Shown: piece after piece, positions 8,678 through 18,680 of the stretch
How the letters are laid out: each line of letters starts with the position of its first letter
How positions within the stretch are numbered: the first letter of the stretch is position 1
NCBI RefSeq assembly: GCF_001579945.1
Contig: NZ_CP011971.1
Coordinates: 3,346,030 to 3,410,029 of the forward strand
Origin: Steroidobacter denitrificans
GTDB lineage: Bacteria > Pseudomonadota > Gammaproteobacteria > Steroidobacterales > Steroidobacteraceae
Direction: 5' to 3'
DNA length: 64,000 nucleotides
Position numbers and translations under genes: made by a program
The notes under the pieces: generated by a model
The model's input: only the letters and a program-made list of their open reading frames with translations
The model's database searches: none
Told to the model about the DNA's origin: nothing

Positions 8678-10080
8678 GACGCCGCCGTATCGATATCGAC
8701 GATGACCTGCATGCCAGGTTCCAGACGGCGTTGTGGAGTCATCGCGGTCGCCTCGGTGTCCGGTGCGGCGGCAGCTTCCGGATCGCGCACCGCCGTGGGT
8801 AGGATCTGGGTCATGCGGCCGTCGCTTGCGCCGGAGCGGACTGCCACCCGCACCGGCGCACCCTTCTCGAGGATCCAGACCACACCGCTGCCGCGTTGCA
8901 CGCCGCGCTGACCGCCCGATCCGGGGCGCCGCGGCATCCGCGGCATCAGGGCAGACAGCGCGCCGCCACGCTGACTCGCCGCCGGGGCGGCCGGGGCCTG
9001 GCTGGGCGGCGTGAAGCGCAGGGCGGCATTCGGCACCAGCAGCGCATCCTGCACTTGAGTCGTGACGATCTCCGCGGTCGCGGTCATGCCCGGCCGCAGC
9101 AGCTGTTCCGGGTTGTCGACTTCCAGCACGGTTTCGTAGGTCACCACACCCGTCGACGTGGCGCTGGCACCCCCCGTGCTACCGGAGGAGCTGCTCTTGG
9201 TATTGCTCGAGGCATAGTGCACCTGGGTGATGCCGGCGGCGAATGTCCGATTCGGAAATGCATCGACGGTGAAGCTGGCCTTCTGCCCCTTCTCCACCGC
9301 GCCTACGTCGGCCTCATCGACCGCCACATGCAGCTCCATCTTTTTCAAGTCTTCGGCCAACGTGAATAAGACCGGTGCCTGCAGCGACGCCGCCACCGTC
9401 TGCCCCGGCTCGATCGAGCGTACCAGCACCACGCCGTCGATCGGTGAGCGGATCTCACTCTTGCCAAGGTCGGTGCGTACCACGTCCAGATTCGCGCGCG
9501 CCTGCTCCACGGTCGCCTGCGCTGCCGCCAGTTCACCCTCAGCCTGACTCACGGCTGCTTCTGCGACGTCCATGTCCTGTTGTGAAGGCAGCTTGCCGCC
9601 GGATAGTTCGCGCACGTGCTGCATTCGCGCCAGATCGGCGCGAGCCTTCTTGAGTGCCGCCTGACTCTGCAGCACGCGTGCCTGTGCTGATTTAAGCGTG
9701 CTTTCCGCCTGCAGCGCCTGCGCTTCGAGCCGGCTGGTATCCAGCACGGCCAGCAGTTGACCTGCGCTGACCTGATCGTTCACATCTACGTTCACCACTC
9801 GCACCATGCCCGACAGTTCGCTGCCGATATCGACTTGGTTACGAGGTTCCAGATTACCTGTGGCCGTTACCGTCACCGTCAGATCGCCCCGCGTGACCTC
9901 CTGGGTCACGTACCGAGGTGCATCCGCGCCACCACGTCCCAGGATGAGATACGCCACCAGGATCAGCACCAGTGCCGCCGCCGCCCACCAGACCCAGCGT
10001 CGCCAGCCCGCCGCACGCCATGGACGCGTCCCGCTCAAGGTACGCACCACATCGGCGCTGGTGGTTGATTGGGTATCCAT
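8674..10080 (-). CDS. periplasmic adaptor (membrane fusion) protein, MacA/HlyD family
   Basis: Links the inner-membrane ABC pump to an outer-membrane channel. One N-terminal transmembrane anchor (around residues 25-45) follows a short cytoplasmic arm. A biotinyl-lipoyl half motif (VTATGNLEPRNQVDIGSELSG), a long coiled-coil hairpin rich in Ala, Gln and Glu (about residues 95-200), the second lipoyl half and a beta-barrel domain follow. A low-complexity Ser/Gly stretch lies near residue 300 and a Pro/Ala/Gly-rich insertion near 370-410. I place the start at ATG 10080 (468 aa) because AAAGGTG precedes it; an upstream TTG at 10101 lacks a binding site. It is followed by the ATPase with an ATGA overlap. 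Confidence 0.9.
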   Translation of the reverse strand: MDTQSTTSADVVRTLSGTRPWRAAGWRRWVWWAAAALVLILVAYLILGRGGADAPRYVTQEVTRGDLTVTVTATGNLEPRNQVDIGSELSGMVRVVNVDVNDQVSAGQLLAVLDTSRLEAQALQAESTLKSAQARVLQSQAALKKARADLARMQHVRELSGGKLPSQQDMDVAEAAVSQAEGELAAAQATVEQARANLDVVRTDLGKSEIRSPIDGVVLVRSIEPGQTVAASLQAPVLFTLAEDLKKMELHVAVDEADVGAVEKGQKASFTVDAFPNRTFAAGITQVHYASSNTKSSSSGSTGGASATSTGVVTYETVLEVDNPEQLLRPGMTATAEIVTTQVQDALLVPNAALRFTPPSQAPAAPAASQRGGALSALMPRMPRRPGSGGQRGVQRGSGVVWILEKGAPVRVAVRSGASDGRMTQILPTAVRDPEAAAAPDTEATAMTPQRRLEPGMQVIVDIDTAAS

Positions 10081-10199
10081 CGATTTACACCTTTGATTCA
10101 AAATCAGCTCGTCCGGCCTGCATCGCCGGATCCACGTATCGGCCTGTCGCGATCCGCTACGGGCTTGTCCGCCTCGGCCTTACAGGCTAGGCGCCTCAT

Positions 10200-11759
10200 T
10201 CAGTGCAGGCTGGCCGCCTGTGGAAACACCGACCAACCACCGCCCAACGCCTTGTAGAGGCGAATCAGGTTCGAGGTGACCTCGCCGTCGCTGACGGCGA
10301 GCGAGTCCTCCAATGAAATCCGCTGGCGCTCCAAGGTGATCACGGTCTGGAAATCCACCAGGCCTGCCTGGTACTCCAGCCTCGCCAGTTCGGAGGCACT
10401 ACGTGCGCCGGCCACGGCATCCAGCAGGAATCCGCGGCGGTGCTGCTCATTCGTCCACGCATCCAGCGCATTCTCGACTTCTTCGTAGGCCGCCAGCACC
10501 GTTGCCTCGTAATTGGCCAGCGCCGCATCCACCAATGCGCCCTGCGCCTTGACGGCCTGGCGCAACGCACCGCCGCGAAACAAGGGCATGCTCAGAGACA
10601 GCGCCGCGCGCTCGGTGCGCCATCCATCCAGTACATCGCTCGCCGTCGTCGACTGCAGCATGATCGAGCCGCTCAGCGACAAGCTCGGGTACAACGCCGC
10701 AGTCGCCACCCCGACCTGTGCCGTCTGCGCCGCCAGTTGCCGCTCGGCACGGCGAATATCGGGACGACGGCGCAGGATGTCGGCAGGCACGCCCGCGGCG
10801 ATCTCCAAGGGCGCGACCGGAATGGCGCGGCGCGGCACCAGCCGATCGGATACGGCGCCCGGCGCCTCGCCCGTCAGTACGGCCAACCGGTTCATGCCCT
10901 GCGTCAGATTGGATTCCAGCGAGGGAATTTGTGCACGCTGCTGTTCATAGCTGGAGACGGCCTGCTGCAAATCCAGGGCCGAGGCCAGCCCCGCCTGAGC
11001 ACGCCAGCGGGTCATCTCCAATAGTTCGTGCTGTGACTCCAGATTGCGCTGGGCGTATTCCAGCCGGGATTGTGCGGTGCGCACTGCCGTATAGTTCAAT
11101 GCCACATCGCCCAATAGGGTCACCAAGGCATCGCGCAGCCCCGCCTCACTGGCGCCCAATTGCGCCGTCGATGCTTCCAGAGCGCGGCGCTTCGCGCCGA
11201 ACAGATCCAATTCCCAGCTGGCATCCACTCCCAGGTTGTAGACTTCGCTGTCGCTCGAGGCAACGATGTCCTGGGCTGGATCGCTGCCGGAACCGCCGCT
11301 GGTGCGTGCTTCGGATTTACTACGGCTCGCCCCCGCCGAAGCGCCCAGGGACGGCCAAAAGCCGCCGACCGTCACCGCTCGGCGGGCGCGCGCCTCCGCC
11401 ACGCTGGCCAGCGCCTGCCGTATCGTCCGGTTCTGAGCCAGTGCCTGGTCGATGAGTTCATTCAACAGCGGATCGCCGAGCCCGGTCCACCATTGCGCCA
11501 GGCCAGTTGAATCCGCGCTACTCTGCTCCGGTGCGTGCGGTTCCGCGTCTTCCGGATGGATGATTGCAGAATCGGCGGCGGCAGGCGGATTTTGGGAATC
11601 GGTCGCCGGCCGCGCGTGCCAATGCTCTGGGGCGGCTGTCTGCGGCGTGCGGTAATCCGGCCCAACCGCGCAGGCAGTCAATCCAAAGGCTGACAGGCCC
11701 AAGAGGAGTCGGCGCAGGCGCCGCCGCCGGTTGACGCCGAGGGTGAGTCGGCGATTCAT
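10200..11759 (-). CDS. NodT-family outer-membrane efflux lipoprotein (TolC-like)
   Basis: Outer-membrane channel protein for the adjacent ABC exporter. A signal peptide with lipobox LTAC at residues 28-31 predicts lipid anchoring, and VGPDY just after is the hallmark of the NodT/OprM subfamily. Two repeated OEP domains follow, with coiled-coil helices (QLGASEAGLRDALVTLLGDV; RRRPDIRRAERQLAAQTAQV regions). Length of 519 aa is slightly long, partly from a Pro/Ala-rich linker after the signal peptide. It is the first gene of the exporter operon, followed after 119 bases by the adaptor gene. Confidence 0.92.
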   Translation of the reverse strand: MNRRLTLGVNRRRRLRRLLLGLSAFGLTACAVGPDYRTPQTAAPEHWHARPATDSQNPPAAADSAIIHPEDAEPHAPEQSSADSTGLAQWWTGLGDPLLNELIDQALAQNRTIRQALASVAEARARRAVTVGGFWPSLGASAGASRSKSEARTSGGSGSDPAQDIVASSDSEVYNLGVDASWELDLFGAKRRALEASTAQLGASEAGLRDALVTLLGDVALNYTAVRTAQSRLEYAQRNLESQHELLEMTRWRAQAGLASALDLQQAVSSYEQQRAQIPSLESNLTQGMNRLAVLTGEAPGAVSDRLVPRRAIPVAPLEIAAGVPADILRRRPDIRRAERQLAAQTAQVGVATAALYPSLSLSGSIMLQSTTASDVLDGWRTERAALSLSMPLFRGGALRQAVKAQGALVDAALANYEATVLAAYEEVENALDAWTNEQHRRGFLLDAVAGARSASELARLEYQAGLVDFQTVITLERQRISLEDSLAVSDGEVTSNLIRLYKALGGGWSVFPQAASLH

Positions 11760-11870
11760 TGCTGGTGATCCATAGGCGAGGGGTGCGTACCCGCGGCGTC
11801 ATGCGCGTTGTAGACATTCGTGTTGCGGACATTAACGCACAATGGCGCTGCAGGTTGACACGATGCGCTA

Positions 11871-13844
<1,974 letters not shown>

Positions 13845-13855
13845 GGCAGCGGAGC

Positions 13856-13889
13856 GTGGGCTCGGATCCCGCTAAGGATCCGAGCCCAC
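13856..13889. repeat. perfect 14-bp inverted repeat between convergent genes
   Basis: GTGGGCTCGGATCC and its exact complement flank the six-base loop CGCTAA, twelve bases after the leuA stop. No T-run follows on either strand. Its place between convergent leuA and the CBS gene suggests a bidirectional transcript-end structure. Confidence 0.6.
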
Positions 13890-13947
13890 GGAATCCTGAT
13901 CTGGTACAGCCGGGACCACTGCGGGACCGCAGCCAGGATCGCGAGAT

Positions 13948-14376
13948 TTAGCCGACGATATACCGTTCCAACTGGTCGATGGTTTGTTGCTGTTCTTCTA
14001 TCACGGCCTTCACCAGATCACCGATCGAGACGATACCAATCACCCTGTCCCGTTCCACGACCGGCAAGTGCCGAATACGCCGCTCGGTGACCAGCTCCAT
14101 GCAGTGATGCACCGTTTCGTTCTCGGTAACGGTGATGACCGGCGAATACATGATCTCACGTACCTGCGTGTCCGAGCTGGAATGGCCTTGCAGGATGACT
14201 TTGCGTGCATAGTCACGCTCGGACACGATACCTACCAATTCCAGCCCCTTTAGAACCGGCAAGGCACCGACTCCCTTCGCTGCCATCAGCTGGATGGCCC
14301 TGAGCACCGGCTCCTCCGGCGCGATGGACCATACGGAGCGGCCCTTCAGATCAAGTAAATGTTTTACTCGTAGCAT
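13948..14376 (-). CDS. two-CBS-domain protein
   Basis: Small cytoplasmic protein (142 aa) made of a Bateman pair: CBS 1 at about residues 8-60 and CBS 2 at about 72-128, with the repeated pattern GxLPVL...VGIVSERDY and HLPVVE...IGIVSIGDL. Such proteins bind adenine nucleotides or SAM and often act as energy sensors. A short acidic/glutamine-rich helix forms the C-terminus. ATG 14376 is preferred because GGGGGAGG precedes it with five-base spacing; a GTG two codons upstream would fall within that site. The target is unknown and no partner gene is adjacent. Confidence 0.85.
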   Translation of the reverse strand: MLRVKHLLDLKGRSVWSIAPEEPVLRAIQLMAAKGVGALPVLKGLELVGIVSERDYARKVILQGHSSSDTQVREIMYSPVITVTENETVHHCMELVTERRIRHLPVVERDRVIGIVSIGDLVKAVIEEQQQTIDQLERYIVG

Positions 14377-14509
14377 CGCCACCTCCCCCTGAGCCCGGAT
14401 TCAGGTCGGGCTGGATTGCATTGAAACTGCAATACCCGCAATTGTCCAGACCTGCTCTAGCCAAGGGTTGCCGCAGCGGCTTCCCGGCCGCAATGAGGAT
14501 AAACCACGA

Positions 14510-14992
14510 TCAGTGATGATGCCCGCCCGGGCCGTGCACGTGACCATGCGCCAATTCCTCTTCGGTAGCGGCACGCACTCCGGCCACTTCGATCTCGAAA
14601 TTCAGGTTCTGGCCCGCCAGCGGGTGATTTCCATCGATCGTGATCATATCGCCGACGATTTGTGTGACAACCACCACACGGAAACCCTGCTCCGACCGAG
14701 CCTGCAGTTGCTGACCCACGAACAGCTTGCCGACTCCTTTCAATGCGCGTCGCGGAATGCGCTGTACGAGATTCTTGTCGTATTGACCATAGCCATCGCC
14801 GGGCGCGATTTTCACGCTGAACTTGTCGCCCGCGGACTTACCGTCGAGCTCACGCTCCAGGCCCGGCACCAGACTGCCGGCGCCGTGCAAATAGGCCAAC
14901 GGTTCGCCGCCGGCCGAACTGTCGAGCGTCTTGCCATCGTCATCGGTGAGCGTGTAGTGAATCGAGGCGACGGCGTCCCGGGAAATCTGCAT
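14510..14992 (-). CDS. slyD: FKBP-type peptidyl-prolyl isomerase, SlyD-like
   Basis: Prolyl isomerase and chaperone with metal-binding tail. The FKBP half-domains flank an insert-in-flap (IF) chaperone domain at about residues 70-125, giving the SlyD/FkpB-like architecture. DDDGKTLDSS, GSLVPGLERELDGKSAGD and GNHPLAGQNLNFEIEV are family motifs. The last 14 residues hold six histidines and could bind nickel, as in SlyD. The ATG at 14992 (160 aa) has an AGG upstream; the frame is open much further but only as an antisense shadow of xthA. No hydrogenase or urease maturation genes are nearby. Confidence 0.9.
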   Translation of the reverse strand: MQISRDAVASIHYTLTDDDGKTLDSSAGGEPLAYLHGAGSLVPGLERELDGKSAGDKFSVKIAPGDGYGQYDKNLVQRIPRRALKGVGKLFVGQQLQARSEQGFRVVVVTQIVGDMITIDGNHPLAGQNLNFEIEVAGVRAATEEELAHGHVHGPGGHHH

Positions 14993-15121
14993 GGTCTTGC
15001 CTAAGTGATCAATACCGATCCTGGCGTGATTGTGCCATAGGCAACCATGGTCTCGCACTTGCCATGAAACGTGTGGATCGACGCGGCTCACCAAGTCACG
15101 GCGATGGGCTAATATGCCGGG

Positions 15122-15922
15122 ATGAAGATTTACTCCTGGAACGTCAACGGCATCCGTGCCGTCCTCAAGAAAGGACTGTTTCAACCTTTTCTTGAAGCTC
15201 ATCAGCCGGACATTCTTTGCCTGCAGGAAACCAAGGCGGAACGTGGTCAGGTCGAGATCGATCTGCCTGATTATCATGAATACTGGAACTCCGCCGTCAA
15301 GAAAGGTTATTCGGGGACAGCCATTTTCTCCAGGTGCAAGCCGCTTGCGGTGATCAACGGCTTTCCCGAAGAGTTCGCGAATCGGTTCAAATTCGCCGAC
15401 GAACTGCAACGCGACAGCGCCGACGAAGGCCGGGTCATCACCGCCGAATTCGAACGATTCTTTGTGGTCACCGTGTATACGCCCAATGCAAAAGACGATC
15501 TCAGCCGGGTGAAGCTGCGCTTCGAACACTGGGATCCGGCATTTCTTGCCTACTGCAAGCAGCTCGAAACCAGAAAACCCGTCATTTTCTGCGGCGACCT
15601 CAATGTTGCTCATACTGAACTCGATCTTGCCAATCCCAAGGCGAATCGCGGCAAGAAAGGCTTCACCGATGAGGAGCGTGCCGGCTTTCAGAATCTCCTC
15701 GACGCGGGCTTCATCGACACCTTTCGGCTATTCACGCAAGGCAAGGGGCATTACAGCTGGTGGAGTCACTTCGCCAATGCACGCGCCCGGAATGTCGGCT
15801 GGAGGATCGATTACGTACTGGTTTCTCCATCATTGCGCGACGCCGTCAGCGCAGCCGAGATCCACCCCGGCGTCATGGGCAGCGATCATTGCCCGGTCAG
15901 CATCACCCTGGCGGCGGAGTGA
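15122..15922 (+). CDS. xthA: exodeoxyribonuclease III
   Basis: AP endonuclease and 3'-5' exonuclease of base excision repair. The endonuclease/exonuclease/phosphatase fold shows SWNVNGIRA at the start, LQETK (metal-binding Glu near residue 36), YTPNA, GDLNVAH (Asp/Asn pair) and the catalytic SDHCPV near the end. Length of 266 aa is typical. It is divergent from slyD with 129 bases between starts, and followed by the nucleotide-carrier-like gene on the same strand after 72 bases. Confidence 0.95.
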   Translation: MKIYSWNVNGIRAVLKKGLFQPFLEAHQPDILCLQETKAERGQVEIDLPDYHEYWNSAVKKGYSGTAIFSRCKPLAVINGFPEEFANRFKFADELQRDSADEGRVITAEFERFFVVTVYTPNAKDDLSRVKLRFEHWDPAFLAYCKQLETRKPVIFCGDLNVAHTELDLANPKANRGKKGFTDEERAGFQNLLDAGFIDTFRLFTQGKGHYSWWSHFANARARNVGWRIDYVLVSPSLRDAVSAAEIHPGVMGSDHCPVSITLAAE

Positions 15923-15994
15923 CGGGCGGCCCGGTAGCGAAGCAAGTCAAGCGCGGTTGCATCCGCACGGGTTCCTCGTGCGTGTGAGGTGACC

Positions 15995-17383
15995 ATGAGG
16001 AATGCCCCGCTGCGACATCGCCTGGCCGCCCTGTTCAATATTCGTCGTGAGGAAGCCGTACCGGTACTGCTGGCCGTTTTTTTCTTTTTTTGCATTCTCA
16101 CGGCATTGATGGTTCTGCGCCCGGCCCGCGATGCCCTCGGCATGCAGCGAGGTATCGAGACCGTGCGCTGGCTGTTCATAGGCACCGCACTGGTCACATT
16201 GCTGGCCAACCCGCTATTCGGCTGGCTGGTGAGCCGCTTCCGGCGGCTGCGGTTCATTGCGGTGACATATCTGTTTTTCGCCGCCACCCTGGTCGGTTTT
16301 CATCTGCTGCTGGTGTTCGCGCCGGATGCAATCGGGACAACCAGCGGACAGGTGTTCTATGTCTGGTTCAGCGTCTTCAATCTGTTCGCCACGATGCTGT
16401 TCTGGGCGCTGATGGCGGATCGTTTTTCGCTGGAGCAGAGCAAGCGCTTCTTTGCGCTGATCGCGGTAGGCGGAACCTTGGGTGCAATCTTCGGCCCATG
16501 GCTGGCAGCGGTACTGGCACAGTCGCTGGGCACCTCCGCATTGCTGCTGGTTTCGGCCGGATTCCTGATGCTGGCGCTGTGCGCGGCATGGGCCGTAGCT
16601 CGCAGCCAGGCCGGCAAGGATGCACCCGATGCCCGATCCTGCGTGTCTCATGACGCTCCTCATGATCGAGCATCGGCGGCATACGTCGTCATCGGCGGCA
16701 GTGCCTGGCAGGGCCTCCGAGCGGTGTTTCGTTCGCCTTATCTGCTGGGCATTGCCGGCTACGTGATCATCATGGCGATCATGGCCACACTGCTGTACTT
16801 TACCCGGCTGCAGATGGTAGCTGCGCTCGGCGAGGATATGGATCAGCGCACTGCCATCTTTGCGCGAATCGATCTGATCACGCAGGTCGCCACGCTATTG
16901 CTGCAGGCCGTCATCGCCGGACGTCTGATGAAGCGGCTCGGGGTACACGTCACCTTGATACTGCTGCCGCTGACAGTGGCGCTGGGCTTCATCGGTCTGG
17001 CCATCGCCGGCACGCTGGCGGCATTGATCGTGTTCGAGGCTGCATTCCGCGCGATCCAACGGGCTCTCACCCGGCCGGCACGCGAGACCCTGTACACGGT
17101 GGTCAGCCGCGAGGACAAGTACAAGTCCAAGGCCTTCATCGATACCTTCGGTTACCGTGGCGGCGACGTTGCCGGCGCACAGCTCGAAGGTGCGCTCGGG
17201 CGACTGGGCATGGGCCTGGCCGGGCTGGCAAGTCTCGCGATTCCGCTGGCCCTGGCCTGGGCGGCGCTGGGATTATGGCTGGGCCGGACACAGCAGCGCA
17301 TCGATGCAGGCCGTGAATCCTCGTTTTCACCAGCGCCGCAGGCCGTTCCGGACCTGCTTTCCACGACCATGAGACAACGATGA
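15995..17383 (+). CDS. NTP/NDP-translocase-like MFS membrane transporter
   Basis: Inner-membrane carrier with about twelve hydrophobic segments in 462 residues. It resembles the free-living branch of the ATP:ADP antiporter (Tlc/NTT) group within the major facilitator superfamily: LRPARDALG in the first loop, FALIAVGGTLGAIFGP after helix 5, and RPARETLYTVVSREDKYKSKAFIDT in the late loop are features of that branch. A roughly 40-residue hydrophilic loop separates the two halves. The ATG at 15995 follows GAGGTGA with five-base spacing. Its stop overlaps the aldo/keto reductase start (ATGA). In free-living bacteria the substrate of such proteins is not established. Confidence 0.7.
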   Translation: MRNAPLRHRLAALFNIRREEAVPVLLAVFFFFCILTALMVLRPARDALGMQRGIETVRWLFIGTALVTLLANPLFGWLVSRFRRLRFIAVTYLFFAATLVGFHLLLVFAPDAIGTTSGQVFYVWFSVFNLFATMLFWALMADRFSLEQSKRFFALIAVGGTLGAIFGPWLAAVLAQSLGTSALLLVSAGFLMLALCAAWAVARSQAGKDAPDARSCVSHDAPHDRASAAYVVIGGSAWQGLRAVFRSPYLLGIAGYVIIMAIMATLLYFTRLQMVAALGEDMDQRTAIFARIDLITQVATLLLQAVIAGRLMKRLGVHVTLILLPLTVALGFIGLAIAGTLAALIVFEAAFRAIQRALTRPARETLYTVVSREDKYKSKAFIDTFGYRGGDVAGAQLEGALGRLGMGLAGLASLAIPLALAWAALGLWLGRTQQRIDAGRESSFSPAPQAVPDLLSTTMRQR

Positions 17384-18318
17384 TCACTCGTCGGGATTAC
17401 CTCAGGCTCTCCTCGGCAGCCGGTGTGGCATTGGCCATCGATCCGGCCTTGCTCATGGCCGATGACAGCCGGCACGCCTTGATCACACGAGCGATACCCG
17501 GCACCAGCGAGCAGCTACCGGTGGTCGGATTGGGTAGTTCGGCATCGTTTTCACGGATGGCCGGCGAAGGCGATGCCGCCGCTGTAGGCAAGATACTGAA
17601 AACATTCGTGCAACAGGGAGGGACCGTGTTCGACACGGCGCCCAGCTATGGCGAGGCCGAACGGCTTGCCGGAAAGGTAGCTCAGAAAGCCGGCATCGAC
17701 AACCAGCTGTTCTGGGCCACCAAGTTGAACGTGGCCAGCGGCGGATCGGCGGATCCGATCGCCGCCCGCGCGCAGCTCGAACAATCCTTCGATCGACTGG
17801 GCAGATCGCCGCTCGATCTGATCCAGGTACACAATCTAAGCGATGTACCCATCCAGCTCGGCCTGCTCAAGGAATACCGCGATGACCGCCGCGTACGTTA
17901 CATCGGCGTGACCACGACCTTTGCGGGGCAATACGGAGACCTCGAGCGGATCATGCGCGCCGAACCGCTGGATTTCATCGGCATCGATTACGCCATCGAC
18001 AACCGCACCATGGAGAAGCGCATTTTTCCCCTGGCGCAGGAACGCGGTATCGCAGTACTGGTATATCAGCCCTTCGGGCGCACGCGCCTATGGCAGCGAG
18101 TGGAGGGGCATGCACTGCCGGACTGGGCGGCCGAATACGATATTGCCTCGTGGGCCCAATTCTTCCTGAAGTTCGCGATCTCGCACCCGGCGGTCACCGT
18201 AGTCACGCCAGCCAGCCGCCGGGTGCGCCATGTCGTCGACAACATGGGGGCCGCGCGCGGCCGGCTGCCGGACGAAGCGGTACGCGACCGCATGATCCGG
18301 CATATCGAGTCGCTGTGA
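17380..18318 (+). CDS. Tat-exported aldo/keto reductase
   Basis: NAD(P)H-dependent oxidoreductase with the aldo/keto reductase barrel. The N-terminus ITRRDYLRLSSAAGVALA carries a twin-arginine export signal, so the enzyme is probably periplasmic. The catalytic region includes FDTAPSYGEAE (Asp and Tyr), AKL-type lysine in FWATKLNV, and QVHNL in place of the usual histidine motif; IGVTTTFAGQY follows. Length is 312 aa. The start overlaps the transporter stop by four bases, implying joint translation, but the biochemical link between the two is unknown. Confidence 0.85.
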   Translation: MITRRDYLRLSSAAGVALAIDPALLMADDSRHALITRAIPGTSEQLPVVGLGSSASFSRMAGEGDAAAVGKILKTFVQQGGTVFDTAPSYGEAERLAGKVAQKAGIDNQLFWATKLNVASGGSADPIAARAQLEQSFDRLGRSPLDLIQVHNLSDVPIQLGLLKEYRDDRRVRYIGVTTTFAGQYGDLERIMRAEPLDFIGIDYAIDNRTMEKRIFPLAQERGIAVLVYQPFGRTRLWQRVEGHALPDWAAEYDIASWAQFFLKFAISHPAVTVVTPASRRVRHVVDNMGAARGRLPDEAVRDRMIRHIESL

Positions 18319-18552
18319 ATTCCGGCGGTTCAACCGCCCAACCCTGCAGCGGCGCGGCCTGCCCGCCGCCGGTCCGCTGCCAACGGCAGACGAGCCTGCA
18401 ACTCGGAACCCGGAGCCAGCAGCTCCAGATGCATCTATAGCGGCCCTGCGATTCTGCGGCCCGAGGGCTCCGAATCCGCTCCCAACGCGACTCGAGGCCT
18501 CCGGCCGGGCCGAGTGCCAGGAACAAACCATACCTGCGGCTTGGATCGGCTC

Positions 18553-18581
18553 TTGAACAAGTTTACGAATGATTTTATTTG
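18553..18581 (+). promoter_or_regulatory. possible promoter of the siderophore receptor operon
   Basis: TTGAAC (18553-18558) and TATTTG (18576-18581) with 17-base spacing. The predicted start point falls within the first Fur-like box, the usual arrangement for repression by Fur with ferrous iron. Confidence 0.35.
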
Positions 18582-18589
18582 TAAACGCG

Positions 18590-18608
18590 ATTGAGAATCG
18601 ATCTCAAT
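18590..18608 (+). promoter_or_regulatory. Fur box
   Basis: ATTGAGAATCGATCTCAAT has perfect seven-base arms around a five-base centre. Read as the 7-1-7 Fur model (TGATAAT-N-ATTATCA) it matches eleven of fourteen arm positions. A second, imperfect Fur-like element with one missing base lies at 18605-18624 (AATAATGAAATAATTATC). Confidence 0.65.
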
Positions 18609-18680
18609 AATGAAATAATTATCGTTTCTGTTACCTGACGATTATCAGAACACGTCCCCCTTCAATAACAAGGCACCTTC

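Larger units (their letters stand above)
18319..18680. other. intergenic region with iron-regulatory sites
   Basis: 362 bases between the reductase and the siderophore receptor. The left 230 bases show no gene. The right part becomes strikingly AT-rich from 18550, with a GTTTAC/GTAAAC inverted repeat (18561-18586) and Fur-like boxes before the receptor. Confidence 0.6.

Noticed and set aside
14993-15613. 207-codon upstream extension of slyD
   Set aside because: It runs antisense through xthA and has no similarity to FKBP proteins.
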